This document shows, in pieces, positions 38,561 through 51,130 of a DNA stretch of 64,000 nt; the stretch's first letter is position 1, and every line of letters begins with the position of its first letter. The DNA lies in assembly GCA_905221605.1 (NCBI GenBank), contig CAJNDS010002367.1, positions 1-64,000 of the forward strand, written 5' to 3'. Made by a program: the position numbers and the translations under genes. The DNA comes from Symbiodinium natans (taxonomy: Eukaryota > Sar > Dinophyceae > Suessiales > Symbiodiniaceae). The notes beneath the pieces were generated by a model. The model ran no database searches. It saw only the letters and a program-made list of their open reading frames with translations, and was not told the origin of the DNA.

Positions 38561-41500
38561 CTTTGTGGACATGGCTTGCACGCAGCATGAGCTTCGCCGC
38601 GCCCTCCTTCAGCACCATGACGAGGCCAGAGCTGGTTGCGGAAAGTATGTTGTCAGCCATCTGCGTCACCATCGCAATTACTCGACGTGATGTCGAGCAG
38701 TATTTGCAGGTGGTGAGCAGAATTCTGCAGGCAGTGCGAAAGGATTTTCATGGAGGCCGTTCAGCCATCTTGACGTCAGTGTGTTTTTGCAAATTCTGTC
38801 TGCCAAGTCTAGGATTGCGCCGTTTTGCATCTTCGCACGGGTTCACAGCTTCGGGTCCTGACCGTTCTGAGTTCGTGTCCGACACGTTTTTTCTTTGCAG
38901 GTAAAGCAGATGATGCCGCAGATGGGTTCATAGCCATCGACAAGGCAGGGCCATGAAGGGTTGCAATGACCTTTTCCTCGTGGGAGCGCGCCCACCGAGT
39001 TCCGAGACCGCCGAGTTTCGAGACAAGTTAGGTTCATTTTGGATCAGAAATGGTTTTTGCTGCATGTTTCAGTCACACAACGAACACATGTTTCAGTCAC
39101 GGAGCTTGGCAGCCTTGATTTGTCAGTTTCTGAAGCAGAACTGCCTCTGCAGGCAGACTTGCAGGTCCGTCAGCACCTGGAGGACCGGTTTGCACGAGGA
39201 AACGCATTGCATGTAGCATGTAGCTGCGGGTATGTGAAGGAGAGATTGCCCACATTTGCCCACAGTCCACAGTCCGCGCAGTCCCCCCGCCAGTCAAAGC
39301 CTCCAAACGCAACGGCTCTCTTGCGAACCCAGGACCTGCTGCAGATGCATGAGGCAGTAGCCAAGACCCAGCGTGCGGAGGCCGGATTTCCAAGGAGGTG
39401 CTCACATTCACATGATCAGACGGGTCTTCCGAAATGTCGGTTTACCATTTGCTTCAGCTTGGGTTGCTGGACATGTTTTGGTGTGCTCCGCTTAAGCCAT
39501 CTTAAGCCCAGTCTCGGTTCCCTGCAAGGCCTTGGCGCAGCAGCAAGCAGACATGCAGCAATCCATCCGCTACTGGCAGCGTCGCTTACAAGTGCAGGTG
39601 GGCGTTTGCATAGCCGTTTTTGGGATGTCTACCTCGTGCTTGCGACATGAACTGCCCAAGTTTTGCCAGCATGCTTGTGTTCAATGTGCGAGCTCACAGT
39701 GATGCTTTAGGCAGCGCAGAAGCAGGAGGAACACGACGGCGAGCTAAAGGCGCGCATCTTCGACCATTTGTTTCGTACGTGTATTGTATGGTACAGTACA
39801 GCAGTTCACGACCACGTTCAACCCAAGCGCCACACACTGGGTTAATTTGGGTGTACGCTGGTGCGCAGGCCCTCGAGGCTCGACTGAGTGCCGAGGGACA
39901 GTTGGCCGCGAACCGTGTCAAGGCGAGCAGCAGCCTTTGATGAAAGCGTGCAAAAAGCAGGGTGAAGTGAGTGGGAAGCTGAACACTTTTTGGAGGAGAT
40001 GGAGGATCTGCAGCGAGACCTGGAGCTTCAACAGTCCAGGCTTGGTGGTTGGGAGAAGGCGGGAGCTCTTTTTCATGCGGCAGAACATAAGCTTCAATGA
40101 TGCCGGGCATCTTTTGCATGGCAGCAAGCTTTGCAAGGAGCTTCGTGCGCGACTTGTCGGCAAACCCATGCGACATGTGCTTGGATTCAGAATCAGGGTT
40201 GCCCAAATGTGTGTGATTGCATAGCAGCTCTCGGTGTCTTTCATGCCCGGAGAGTTTTTCCTCAACGCGAATGCCGGTCACTCAGGAAGGCCGAGCAGCT
40301 TTCCGAGCAGGAGAGCCAATGAGAACAACCGCGTCGAGCACATGATGCAAATCGCTTGTCACGCCGTGGGTTGCTTGCACGCCTCGATGTCAGTGCCAAA
40401 GTCCGCGCAGGAAGAGCGCTTCGCCGCAACTGCAAGTGCCATTGCTGAAGAAAAGGAGGCAGTTTGAGCTGCGGAAATGACTGGCGTGGTGCCGCCGCCT
40501 TTGTCACATTGCCCGTTAGGCTTTTAGCTAACCTTGCGCAGGTTGCTCGGAAGCGCCAAGAGGCTGGGAATCCTTTGTTGCAAGGAGCCGCAGTCTTCAG
40601 TTGGGTTGCGGTATGCCCAATGATGTGCTCTGAGCTCAATGCTGGGTGAGCCTGGCATGTGAAGGTAAAGTCGTCACGTTGTTACCAGACCCTGATGCCA
40701 GCTTGGCAAATAGAATCCGAAACCCAACATGGTCGAGGCGGCTGGGGTGCGCGAACGCTGCGCTGCCACGGCTGAGAGCCGCATGCTAGAGCAGCGAAAG
40801 GTCTGGTACTCATGAGGTTCGTGCACGGATGCGAGGAGTTCTGTACTGAGTCTTTTTGGATTTTGCAGCCTGTTGCTGAGTCAGAGTCTAGACATCTAGT
40901 GCCATCTGCTGCTGTTGCAGGCGCTTTCAGCTTCGGAAGAGGAGCTTCTCCACGCAAGGCGGATCACCTGACTCCGGCAGAAAAAGCGCCAGCATGCTCC
41001 GTCAACATGAGCTGCATGTAGTTTCAGCATGTTTCCGCTCGCCATTGCAGGAAGGACCTCGAGCAGCAGCGGGGAGCGCTAGCTGCACAGGAGGCACCGG
41101 GCCTTCCTCTGCTTGCGTTCCGGTTGCAAAGTTTGGCGGCACACACCTATTCAATCCTATTCATACACTGTTCATGAATTCTTGCATCAAAAAATCCATC
41201 ATGGACGCGGTTTGCTTTGCACCCTGGCTTTGTGGGAGCCTGAGAGCAGGCAGCCTTGCAACATCGTTCTGACGAGTTGGCGGAGCAAGCGCTGAGCTCA
41301 AAGGGGAGGGCTCCGGGGCCCCTTCAAGAAGCTGAGAGGTTAATTCCTCTCGCGCTAAAGCAATGGCAGCTATGGCTACTGTCCACCAGGTGTTCATGCT
41401 TGCTGATGTATTTCAGTACTACGGGGCGAGAAGTCCTTGCGGGAGAATACGCGAGCGAGCTGGTATCTTTCTTGGTTTTCCTAGATTCTAGACCTTTGGT

Positions 41501-44070
41501 ATCTTTCTTGGTTTTCCTAGATTCTAGACCTTTGTGTGCCCACATGACATTCCAAAGGGCGGCCGAAATCATGCACCAAAGCCCCAGGCTTCCCGTTCCG
41601 AATCCGACCCATCCCACCCCTTCGCACCCCGTGAAAGGAAAAACGGGGAGCCCCTTATCTTAGGCATACAAGGACTTACACAAGAGGGTGCCTTCCGGGC
41701 TTCCAGGGGTGTCATCCAAGGCGAGAAGCCTCGGGGAGCAGTGCGCCACGGCACAGCGGCTGGCGCAGCGGGACGAGGTCCGTGGTCTGATGTGCGATTT
41801 GGGGGCATTTTGGGGGGGGCTTCGGGGCTTCAGGGGTGTTTGAGGTTGGGTCTGGGGCCTGTGGTTCTTCACTGACATCAGACAAGAGCTTGCTGGACTT
41901 CCATGCCTCCTGTGCCGAGTGATCCGGCAGCTTTTTTCAGATCTTAGACTCAGACTTCGTTCTGGATTCCAGTAGGCTCGCTGTATACGAACTGCAGAAC
42001 GATGGCAGTGAAGGCTTTGGCCGAGCGATTGCAGCTGGCTGGCGCACGCGAGCAAGGCTTGGGGACGACAGGGTTTGTGCTTTCTTGGGTAGTTCTGCGG
42101 CCTCAAGGTCTCTTAGAGCGCGAGACGGCTGTGGCAGCCCGCGAGGCACGCGCACGGAAACTTCAACGTGGAACGATGCACAGATTTGGGGGAATCTGTC
42201 TATCCCGGGCTATTCAGGTTCGATGTTCGACAAACACGTTGTCGGTTGCGAGTCCTTTTTCCTCGAGATGCCTTTCTCAACTCAAGATGGCCTTGGCACA
42301 GATTGTTCATAAAAGCTGCAAGTGACGCCGAGCTCGCAAGCCGGGAGCAGAATCGTGCAATAAGCAAACTGCACTCCGAGCCCTGAGCTCCCGAAACTCT
42401 AGTGAAGCCATCTTCAAACCCCCCTAAACCCTCTGCACTCTACACGCAACCCAACCTTTGCAGGAAGAAGTGACTGTCCGAGAGAGAGCACTGCGCGAGG
42501 GCCTTCGAAGGTCGAGGCGATCTCAGTGCGTTGCAGGGTCGTTTTAACAGCGTCCCTGGGGACACCTTGTCCCACGGTTTCAGGAAGTTCAGATGTCACC
42601 GGGATGTCACAAAGAAGCAGCAATAACCAGAAGCAGACTTCAGACTCAACTGCTCGCCAATTGTCTCATGGATCGCATTGTTGCTTTTTCTTCGTTCAAA
42701 GCATTGGTGAGGCATGCTGATCTGGAGGCAGGGGGTCGATCTGCTTCTGACCGCTCCCCACAAGATGCTTGCAAGAACTGGTTCCGAAGCTCGGATGGCC
42801 AGGAGGAGCGCAAAAGAGAATTAGATGAGCGAGAGGCGGGGAGACAGCTCCGTGTGCTCCGCATCTTGTGCAGTTTTTTTGCACATGACCCTGTCTGCTG
42901 AATTCGCGGGGCTGTGCAGCTGTCACTCAGCAAAGTTGCACAAAGAAGCAGCTTCAAGATCCGCATTGCCAGCAGTCTTTCCATCACTTTCCATCATTCT
43001 GCGCAGGCATCCCTGCACGAGAGGGCCCAGAGACAGGCACGTAAGAAAGGGACTCATAAGGGACACATGGGCTCTGCCGTTCAGGGCATGAGGTTCCGGC
43101 TTGTCTTTGGCGCCGTCAGGTCTCGAGCGAGGCATCGTGCAAAGCATTATAAGTAGCACTTTAGCATGGGCGGGGGCTTGCTATGTTTGCTTGGGCTTGG
43201 GCAGCTTATGGTGGAGGGTACTTTCGCTTTGGAGCGCATGCACGTGGAGTCCTTGTTTAGCACCAGGCCACACCATCAGCCCCTTATGCCCTCAATGAAA
43301 CTTCGCCTGCCAAAGTGCGAGGCGGAGGAAGCGCAGCGCCTGGCGCAGCGCGAGCGCTCGCTGCTGCAGGGCGCCGAGGCGCTGCGCCGCCGCGAGGTGG
43401 GGTTTCACTTTCTTTTTTCTCCTCCTCCCACAGGGTTGAGGGACCACCAGAGTCTCAGAAAGTGCTTGAAGGTTTGTGGGGGATTTTGCAAGGCCATGCG
43501 GCTAAGCTACTTGGCAATCACCGGTCACGCTCTGGGATGCCTGAGGCAGACTGCGACAGACAGCTCACCGAGCGTGAGGCAGGTCGGGATTCTGTGGAAC
43601 AGCTGGCCCATTGTAGGAGATTTTGTCATTATGCTGCCGCTTCAGCTATACAGCATTATACAGCTATACATGGCAGAATGTGCTGCTACGATTACTGTCA
43701 CTCGACCGTTCTCGGGAAGTTCAGAATTCCGCGCAGGAGCAGCTGTGTGCCCGTGAGAGGACTGTCGTCATGGCCGAGGCGAGCACAGGGCCTAGCAGAT
43801 GAAGAGTTTATACAGTAAGCATGCCTAGACCAAAGCATGACGCCACCACACTTCATGACATCGTGGGCAGGAGAATGCTCGCCAAGCGGCTGAGGCCGTG
43901 GATCCAAGAAGACTGTCAACCATCACTTCAAGACAGTAAGACGAGTCCTTCGTTGTGTTCGACAGAGTCATTCTTCAACTGAGTTCAACTGAGTTCTGTG
44001 CTTGTGGCTCTGCAGGTCGGAGCCCCGCGCAAGCGACTGACGGCGCGGAAGCAGATTGGCGATGGCGACG
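38560..44070 (+). CDS. Candidate multi-exon coiled-coil protein gene made of mini-exons
   Basis: No ORF is long, yet about twenty short plus-strand segments start right after an AG acceptor and encode E/R/Q/A-rich heptad-like helices. Examples: 39,153 (ADLQVRQHLEDRF), 39,529-39,597 (exactly 23 codons, gtgggc donor), 39,711-39,775 (gtacgt donor), 39,869 (ALEARLSAEGQLAANR), 40,411 (EERFAATASAIAEEKEA), 41,051 (KDLEQQRGALAAQE), 41,732 (REQCATAQRLAQRDEVRG), 42,108-42,167 (LLERETAVAAREARARKL), 42,464-42,510 (EEVTVRERALREGL), 42,803 (EERKRELDEREAGRQL), 43,007 (ASLHERAQRQARK), 43,321-43,396 (AQRLAQRERSLLQGAEAL), 43,546 (ADCDRQLTEREAGR) and 43,737-43,778 (EQLCARERTVVMAE). Several share L-x-x-R-E, which suggests exon duplication. 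The role is unknown; structural or cytoskeletal by fold. Exon ends are inferred. Confidence 0.55.
39529..39597 (+). CDS. Mini-exon, 23 codons (ALAQQQADMQQSIRYW...)
   Basis: Flanked by gcaag acceptor and gtgggc donor; length is an exact multiple of three and the sequence is a glutamine-rich helix. One of the best-delimited exons of the coiled-coil gene. Confidence 0.5.
41462..41533. repeat. 36-bp perfect tandem duplication
   Basis: Two exact copies beginning ggtatctttcttggttttcc, inside a presumed intron of the coiled-coil gene. Confidence 0.9.
42464..42510 (+). CDS. Mini-exon (EEVTVRERALREGLR)
   Basis: Preceded by a pyrimidine-containing tract and ttgcag, followed by gtcgag. 47 bp long, so it changes phase. 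Confidence 0.45.
43737..43778 (+). CDS. Mini-exon, 14 codons (EQLCARERTVVMAE)
   Basis: Starts after gcgcag and ends before gcgagc, a GC-type donor as is common in dinoflagellates. Confidence 0.4.
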
Positions 44071-47000
44071 TTTCCATGCGGCTGAGCTGATCAGGGCGTG
44101 TACGCGCAAAGTCTTGCAGACTGCTGATTGCCGGAGAACTGACTCTTTGATTTGAGACAACGAAGGCTAAGAAGTGTGCCCCGCGAACTGGCAGTGCACA
44201 ACGTGTTGCTTCCACAGAAGCTTGCACAGAGTATACAGAGTCTAGTTTCGGCAGGAAGTCGTTCTCTCCGGCCAGCCAACCCTTTAGCGCCTCTCTAATT
44301 CGAAGTCTCTGATCTTATCAGGGGCAATGCTTGGACGACGTGGCTTCGTTCCCAAATGATCCTCCAACATGGCTGCCCCCATTCGGAGCAGATGCATCTT
44401 TCTCTGCTCGGAGAATCTCGCGAACATGTGTTGGGCGTTCTGCCACCTCGGAACTGCCATGCATCGTCATTGCAGCAATTCGCGCTTCCCGGCCTGCCAC
44501 CTTCAGCAGGGATGTGTTGCAAGATTTCGTAGAGTCATCCAGGGCCGGTTTAGTTCAGAACAAGCCCGAAGCAGGAGCCAGCCTCTTCGCGACGACATGG
44601 GAATAGGCAAGTACATAGTGTTTGGTTATGCTGTAGTCACTGACATGATGACCCGGGGCATTGTTTCTTGCCACACAGCAGATACAGAACCCGTTGCGGA
44701 CATATAGCAGTGTGAGTACCAGATGTATGGCTGACCCTGCTTGCTGTCACGAGCATCCCTGCCGTGGGTTTTTCGTACCGAAGGGCCACTGCCTGGTTGA
44801 TGAGATAACGATGTGTAACGGAGACTGGACGGCTAAACATCGGATGGTGGCGTTGGCTCTCGGCACACACATGGCTGTTCGAGTTTTTGTTGACCAGAGG
44901 AACACCTCGTCAGTCTGGGCTGTCTTATGCTTACGAGGAGCTTGGTGGCTCGGTGCCCGACCGACAAAGGTGATTCCTCGTAGCAGGACATCTCAGTGCG
45001 ATTGCAAAATACTGATGCTGCAGTGCCGTGATTTGGCTTCAGGCTTTATTAGCTTGTGAGCCAGGGCCAGAGGGCGCGCACAACCATTGGAGTGCATTGG
45101 GCCTGCAGATTCTGGTTACTGTGGGGTGATGTTGGCACGCTTGTTCCTCCACGCCACGCCATTTGACGCAGGATGGCAAGTAGGTCGACACCAAGGCTCT
45201 TTAAATCAATGTGCAACGTCTCTAGTGTCACTACAGAGATTGAAGGCGAGCATTGATAGAGATAGTATCTATAACGTAGGTCTGTAACGGTCGTGCATGG
45301 TTGTCTGGTGAACAACTGCATCCAGAGAAGCAAGATCTCGAGTGTGGGTCCAAGCGCCCGGTGCTCATGGATTCCACGATGCTCTGATTCCAGCTTGTCA
45401 GCGCAGACGGCCGGACACTCGCATACACCATTGTCTCGGCGGGGGGCGGGAGGTCTCGTGCGGGCTCCTGTGTTAGCTTGTTTGATATTCCATGTGTGTT
45501 ATGGTTGCTAAAATTGGGTTTTTGCAATGTATGTATATGTGTTGACATTTACTGCTATGTGTCGCTTTGTATTGCTATTATTACGCTTATTGCTGTGGTG
45601 TTTATCGTTCTCTTGCCAGGACTGTTTTGTTCATGTTCACTTGCGAACAGTGACTGTCGCGGTCCATGGCTAGGCGCATGGTGGTTTTGCCCACACTGCT
45701 GCCGGAGGCTGGGATGTTGTCAGATCTTCGCAGGCAGTTGCATCAAGGTTTCGGGTTTTCCACAAACAGGGCTTAGCAGCCTTAGCATTGCTGACAAAAC
45801 AGATGACAGAGCTGAGTGTACGGCCAGACTATGCGGTTAGACAGCTCTGGAGCCTGAAGACACAATCTGACAGATGGAGCGCTCGAAGACCATCCATGTC
45901 TTCATCTCGGCCAGGGTTGCGGACTGTGCTCAGGTGGCTGGCAGACTCTTTAGACCGTTAGACCCAACAAGCATCTTACTTGGGGACTGTCCCAACTTTA
46001 CCTGGAGCTGAGCACAAGGCCTTACCAAAGACGGTTACCGTCGACTCCTTCTCTTTGGACGAGGTGCGGTTGTCAGATCTGCACAACTTTCTGGGGCTCT
46101 GGCAGCGCGATAGACATCTGCAGAACCCGAGAGAACCCATCCTTGTAAAAGCAGGAATAGTCAAGGAATTGTCAAGGCTGAAAAACTGGCCAGCTTGCGC
46201 CATGATGTAATTATTCCTCCACATTCCCAGAGCTACTTCTCGCGGCTCACACAATAAGGAAGGGCCGCCGAAGAAGCAGAGACCCCAGCACGTGCGTTGC
46301 TCCAAAGTCGTTGGGATCTGATTGAAGATGTTCTAAGATGTTTCTAGGGCCCCAGGGTCCCGAGAGGTCTATGCTGCACTCTGAGCATTGGCTTGCCTTT
46401 TCCTAGAAGGTGCAGGCTGATGGAGGGTGGGCAGTACGGGCTTCCGAGCGGTGCTGAGTCTATGTTTGCACAGGGTGGCGGGGCTTGTTGGGTTTAGAGC
46501 TGAAAGAAGCAGATGTTTTGGAAGAGCCGGCTCAGCTGCTGAACTCAGCGCGCTGTTGCTCAGATCATTCCATGCTGCAGCAGGGAGTTTTGGAAGCCTC
46601 TTTTGCCTGAGAGCACGAAGCGACTTCTTGCCCTCCCAGCTAATCCATCTAATCCCCAGTCCAGGCGTGCAACTTTCAACGACATCCCACAGCACCAATG
46701 TTGGCCCTCGGGGCATCTGAAACATCCTGAAAGGTTTGGGAGTTGTAAAGAAAGAGAGAGCCCCAAACATCCCTCGAGCCCCCTTGAAATCAAGGGAGTT
46801 GCCCGAGGTGGCCCCCGATTCCCCGCGCCGGGGGCCAGCGAGGCTCCGGGAGCCCTGGGAGTGAGTTTGGAAATCTGGCAGTTTCCGATTTCTGGTCCAT
46901 AGTATAAGGGAATCCTATTCTTTGGGGACTTTTTAGGGGTCCTTTATTTTCGTACACCCCCCATCTGGGAGTCGATTCGGTTGTGTCAGGTTCTCGCTTT

Positions 47001-48560
47001 CTCCAGTGCTGGAAACAGCCTACTTTTTGACCCCGCGCCAGCTGAAGTGCCGAGACTCAAGCCCTGCAGGAGCGGTGTTGGGGTATGTAAGGGTGTTACT
47101 GTTAGGTTATGTGGCTTAACGTATTGAATGCGGATTCGAGGCTGAAGGAGTTCGAGGTTGAAACGACTGTGAGGCCCTCCGGCGGGCGGGCTTTCCGTTG
47201 TGGGGAACCAGCGAGCCACGGTGCGCGGCCCGGAGACTGCTAACTTGCGTATCTTGTGTAACTGGTGTAGCCTGTGTAGCTTGTCATGCCCGAACGAGGG
47301 ACATAGGGACATGTGCTTAATGTGTGGGGTTCGCTTGAAAATGCATGGCGTAGAGCTCCTCTTGGCACCGCAACGTTGATCGCGTCGCGGTCTCAGGTGT
47401 CCCGCGCGTTCACCTCCAACTGCAGCTCGAGGTCGTATTCCCCCCGCCTTGCTTCATGCGACCATGAACCGTCGACTCCATAAACCTTGGCAGCGTCCTA
47501 CAGCTCAGGCAGTGCTCAATAGTGCTCAATAGTGCTCAAGTATTCTACATGATCGTAGTCGTGCTGCAGAAATCGCCGACCTTGTGGTGGCTCCAGGCAA
47601 TGGAATTCTGCGGCTACTCCCGCACAAAGTGCGGATGACGCTAGCATAGGGTGCCCACATCACTCTCGGCCAAAGTTTAGTACGGCACGGTTGCCCAATG
47701 GTTGATTCGTACGTGCAAAGTTGTTTGCTGACAAAGCAGCGGACCTCTGAGAACAAAGCACCGAGAGACGAATTGACGGAAGAGCGGTGGCCTGCCTGAA
47801 AGGCTACTTTGGTCGCCGCGCAGGCTGCCTGGACATGGTCTCAAGTATAGTCGGGGTAAGACTAGCAGCATTAGACCATCAAGAAAAGAGTAGTAATAGG
47901 CATGGTCGTAGTAGCATGTTCAGGCGGGTCCAGCATGTTCCACCACGCTAGAGCGCGCTCTTCGAATTGCTGGATGCCATGCACGGTGACCTGGCTGCAG
48001 CCGGGTTTCAGTACCAGCTGTGACGTTGGCTGCTCAAGCGACTGTCCAAGCGTCTGCTTGGCCTGCTTGGCGATCAGGTTCCCTTGAGGATCGTTTCTAC
48101 ATGTACCTGGACTGGGCCCCGAATTTGAGCGGCCATCATGTAGACCACATGTACCATTTGGCCTCAACTCGTCTTTTCGCTGAGAGGAGCCAAGCCGATT
48201 CCGCAGCTCAAGGCATGGCCAGGCGTGGGGCTCTGGTTCCTTTTGGCTCCTTCTGGGTGATGCAAGTGCCCCATATCGTTGTCCACGGGAGCCGGCTCTA
48301 CGAAGATTCCCACGGTTTTGGTTCGGGTTGGGGGCCTTGTGGTGCTTAAAGTGGCCGATGCTCTTCGAGGCGCTTCGCCCCAGAGCTTGCCCCAGACGTG
48401 CCGGGACGCCCAGCGCTGCAGCAGTTCTCTCAGACCTGAACTCAGATCCTCAAGAGGGCGTCCTTCAGACAGCGACCTAGGACATAACATGAGTAGGAGT
48501 TCGGGGACGTCGTTGCTGGCTCTGTACGGGCTTGAGTAGGGGGAGACTCCACTGCCTCCG
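44071..48560. other. No confident gene; possible introns and small exons
   Basis: The frames are short and lack motifs. The longest are 44,331-44,606 (plus), 44,661-45,059 (plus) and 46,369-46,770 (minus). A T-rich stretch near 45,480-45,620 gives a hydrophobic but unconvincing frame. No repeat array or RNA gene is seen. Confidence 0.3.
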
Positions 48561-48654
48561 TGGCCTTGGCTCTGAAAGAAGCGGCGACCGGCGGTGAGCT
48601 GGCGCGCTTTGTTCTAGGGGGTGCCCTTTCTGGGAGGATGGATACCCTGGGGGA

Positions 48655-49905
48655 ATGTGGCTCTCATGGCTTCTGTTCTTCACCATGCTCAGCAGCGTCG
48701 TTGCGCAGGAGGTGCCCAAACATCCGCCTTCATATCTGGCAGCGGCGGTCAGCGCAGCTGCCGATGAGCACGCTGCAAGCGCACGAGTCCTGGCACTTGA
48801 TCCCGTGCCGGTGGCTGGGTTCTCGGATGATGCAGCCAAGCCCCAGCGTGCACGGCCCACGCCCGCAGCGACTCCATCCCTGCCTGACACCCTCCCACTG
48901 CCTGCAGTCGAAGCCAGCGCAGCGATCGCAGCCGCTGCCACGGCTGCATCAGCCTTCGCAGACACTGTGGCCTTGGACGAGCACGGAATCCAAGGAAGAG
49001 CCGCTCAGGTGCCTGCGCCTTCAGCCGTGCAAGCCGTGCCTTCCGGCTGCTGGCAGGAGGGCTACACTGCGGAAATCTGCTGCAGGGACCCGCCGGTTGC
49101 CAACTGCTGGGATGCCTTCTTCACCCGCCAGCGCTGCTGCCCCGACCCCAGGCCGACCGAGCCCGAGCTCTCTGCGGAGGTGGCGGCCGTGGTTGCCGCC
49201 GCCGCGGCGCGCAACGCGAACAGCGCAAGCGCCAGCAGCGCCAGCAGCGCCAGCAACGCGAAGCAGAGTGGCCGGGAGGCCTCTTGGGAGGCCGGCGGCC
49301 CGGCCAGTGAAGCGGCCGGGCAGCAAGCGTTCTTGCGCCAGGAAGCGCAGCGCCGGTGGCCAGCTTATTTCAGCAGGGCTCATGAAACGCTGAATGCTGC
49401 TCAAGGGTCCTACACAGCGCAACCCGATCCGGTCCAGCTCTATCATCTGCTCTATGAGACCATCAACCAGGTAGTTGGGGGTCTCTCTTTGGCGGCCGAT
49501 GCCTCCCGCAACTCCGAGCTGAAGGAGGCCTTTCTGAATGCTGCGATCCTGCTGGCCCGCTTGGCCCATGCCAGCCATGGTACACCATTGGAGCACGAGG
49601 ACTTCGCCTCCCAAGCCAGTGCCGCGGCCGGCCTCGCTTGTAGGGACAAGGGCAAAGAGACGCACGAGACGCACTGCAACCTGGCCGAAAGCCTCCGTCG
49701 TCTGGAAGTGTCGCCAGACGGCATGGATTGGGTTCAAGACGCTTTACAGCAGCTGAACAAAAGCAAGGGCAACAGCATGGAGAACTTGCAGCGATTTCAG
49801 CGCACCTGGCTAACATATTCCCAGGATCCTGCCAAGGCTTTGTGGCGGCCTGCAGGTGCCGCGGCATGCGCTTGTAACAGCCGAGATTTTTGCATCACAT
49901 TGTAG
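48655..49905 (+). CDS. Secreted cysteine-motif protein (first large exon)
   Basis: 416 codons. The first 18 residues (MWLSWLLFFTMLSSVVAQ) are a clear signal peptide, so the product enters the secretory pathway. An alanine-rich linker follows. Then come two adjacent motifs, CWQEGYTAEICC and CWDAFFTRQRCC (about residues 132-162), a paired C-W-x3-[FY]-T-x3-CC signature I associate with dinoflagellate proteins. A second A/S-rich linker leads to a helical domain (YHLLYETINQVVGGLSLAADA, ILLARLAHASHG). The last 25 residues look like read-through into an intron. The oxygenase exon downstream on the same strand may belong to the same gene, which would then be a secretory-pathway hydroxylase. Confidence 0.6.
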   Translation: MWLSWLLFFTMLSSVVAQEVPKHPPSYLAAAVSAAADEHAASARVLALDPVPVAGFSDDAAKPQRARPTPAATPSLPDTLPLPAVEASAAIAAAATAASAFADTVALDEHGIQGRAAQVPAPSAVQAVPSGCWQEGYTAEICCRDPPVANCWDAFFTRQRCCPDPRPTEPELSAEVAAVVAAAAARNANSASASSASSASNAKQSGREASWEAGGPASEAAGQQAFLRQEAQRRWPAYFSRAHETLNAAQGSYTAQPDPVQLYHLLYETINQVVGGLSLAADASRNSELKEAFLNAAILLARLAHASHGTPLEHEDFASQASAAAGLACRDKGKETHETHCNLAESLRRLEVSPDGMDWVQDALQQLNKSKGNSMENLQRFQRTWLTYSQDPAKALWRPAGAAACACNSRDFCITL

Positions 49906-50383
49906 CCCTGAGATTCCTTGGTTCTGTTGAGTTTGCAGCTTGGCATTGTTAACCCTGCGACAGGCCCAGATGGTCATCAGGGGGGACGGACGAACACCTA
50001 CAATCCGCTGGAAGTTGGTCAGCTGCAGCAGAGTGTACGTGGCTCCGGAAGCATCTGGCAGCTCTTCCCCACATACATCATGGCACGGGAGCCTGGGTAG
50101 CCACTTGTGGTTGTGTCTGCTGTCAAGTTAACGGGTGTGGTAACTACTTGGAAGGTAGAACAAGTTTCGTCTAGCTGGCAGGAGATCGGACATGCGTTCA
50201 CCTCTTCGCGAGAGGCTGACAACTGTGTGGCATGCCATCAACTCACCACCATCGTGCTGCCCAGATTGGCAAAGCATAACTATGATGCCAGCATATGCCA
50301 ATGTCTGGCAGGCATATCAGGTACGTGTTAAAAATGGGTAGCAATCCTTCAAACTCAGGACTCCACGCGCGAAGAGAACGGGG

Positions 50384-51130
50384 TTGAATGTAAAGGGTAG
50401 TTGCTTCAACCTTTGCTATCAGATTTCAAAGACCGGGGTTTTTGAGACAGTGAGGCTTCAGAAGTACCAGCAGTTTCGGGGAAAAGGCTTCGCGAAGAAC
50501 AGCCGCCAAGATGATGTCAACAACGCGTTCTTCAACTGGCAGCTCACCCATGATGCCGAGCAAGAGGAGGATGGCCCAGATGTGTGGCCGGAGCTCTACA
50601 GGGATTCCAGAGACTTCCAGGAGCTGAAGAGGCTGGTGAAGCTTTCATCCCTGGAGTACCTCCAGCAGATCCACTCCGCAACTCTGTCCGAAGCAGACCT
50701 CGCACAGCTTGAGCTCTCAATCTGGGCTTCCGTGACCCCTCCGAATGAGGACACGACCACGAAGACCTCGATGGGCTTGGCATTTCACGACCATCCCTTG
50801 GCTCTCCTCAGCGGTGTCTTCTATGCGGATGCAGGAGGCGACTTGGTTGCGGACCGCACCCCGACGGTTTTTGCCGACCCTCGTGGAACGACACCCTTCC
50901 GCTACACGCGGATGCGTAGCGAAGAGGGTGAAGTCACACTGGAGCCCACAGCTCCATTCCATCGGCTGGCGTACGCGCATCCAAGAAGCGGTCTATCCCT
51001 GGTCTTTCCTTCCTGGCTGGTCCACGGGGTGGCGCCACATCGAGGACCCAAGGATCGCGTGGTGTTCGCCTACAATCTGCACACATTGCCCGGCACAACA
51101 CTTGCAAGCTGGGCGAAGACGACGCTCTGA
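50384..51130 (+). CDS. 2OG-Fe(II) oxygenase-like protein, array copy 1
   Basis: 248 codons, of which those from about 50,440 (FETVRLQKYQQFRGKGF) are conserved in the array. The motif block LAFHDHPLALLSGVFYADAG, then F-A-D-P-R-G, and LVFPSWLVHGVAPHRG with DRVVFAYNL match the pattern I know from the putative 2OG-Fe(II) oxygenase family (2OG-FeII_Oxy_5), with candidate metal histidines near residues 134 and 214. Such enzymes hydroxylate protein or small substrates using 2-oxoglutarate. The exon probably starts at the acceptor near 50,427, with a short exon ending near 50,320 before it. Copies 2 and 3 downstream are broken. Confidence 0.6.
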   Translation: MNVKGSCFNLCYQISKTGVFETVRLQKYQQFRGKGFAKNSRQDDVNNAFFNWQLTHDAEQEEDGPDVWPELYRDSRDFQELKRLVKLSSLEYLQQIHSATLSEADLAQLELSIWASVTPPNEDTTTKTSMGLAFHDHPLALLSGVFYADAGGDLVADRTPTVFADPRGTTPFRYTRMRSEEGEVTLEPTAPFHRLAYAHPRSGLSLVFPSWLVHGVAPHRGPKDRVVFAYNLHTLPGTTLASWAKTTL

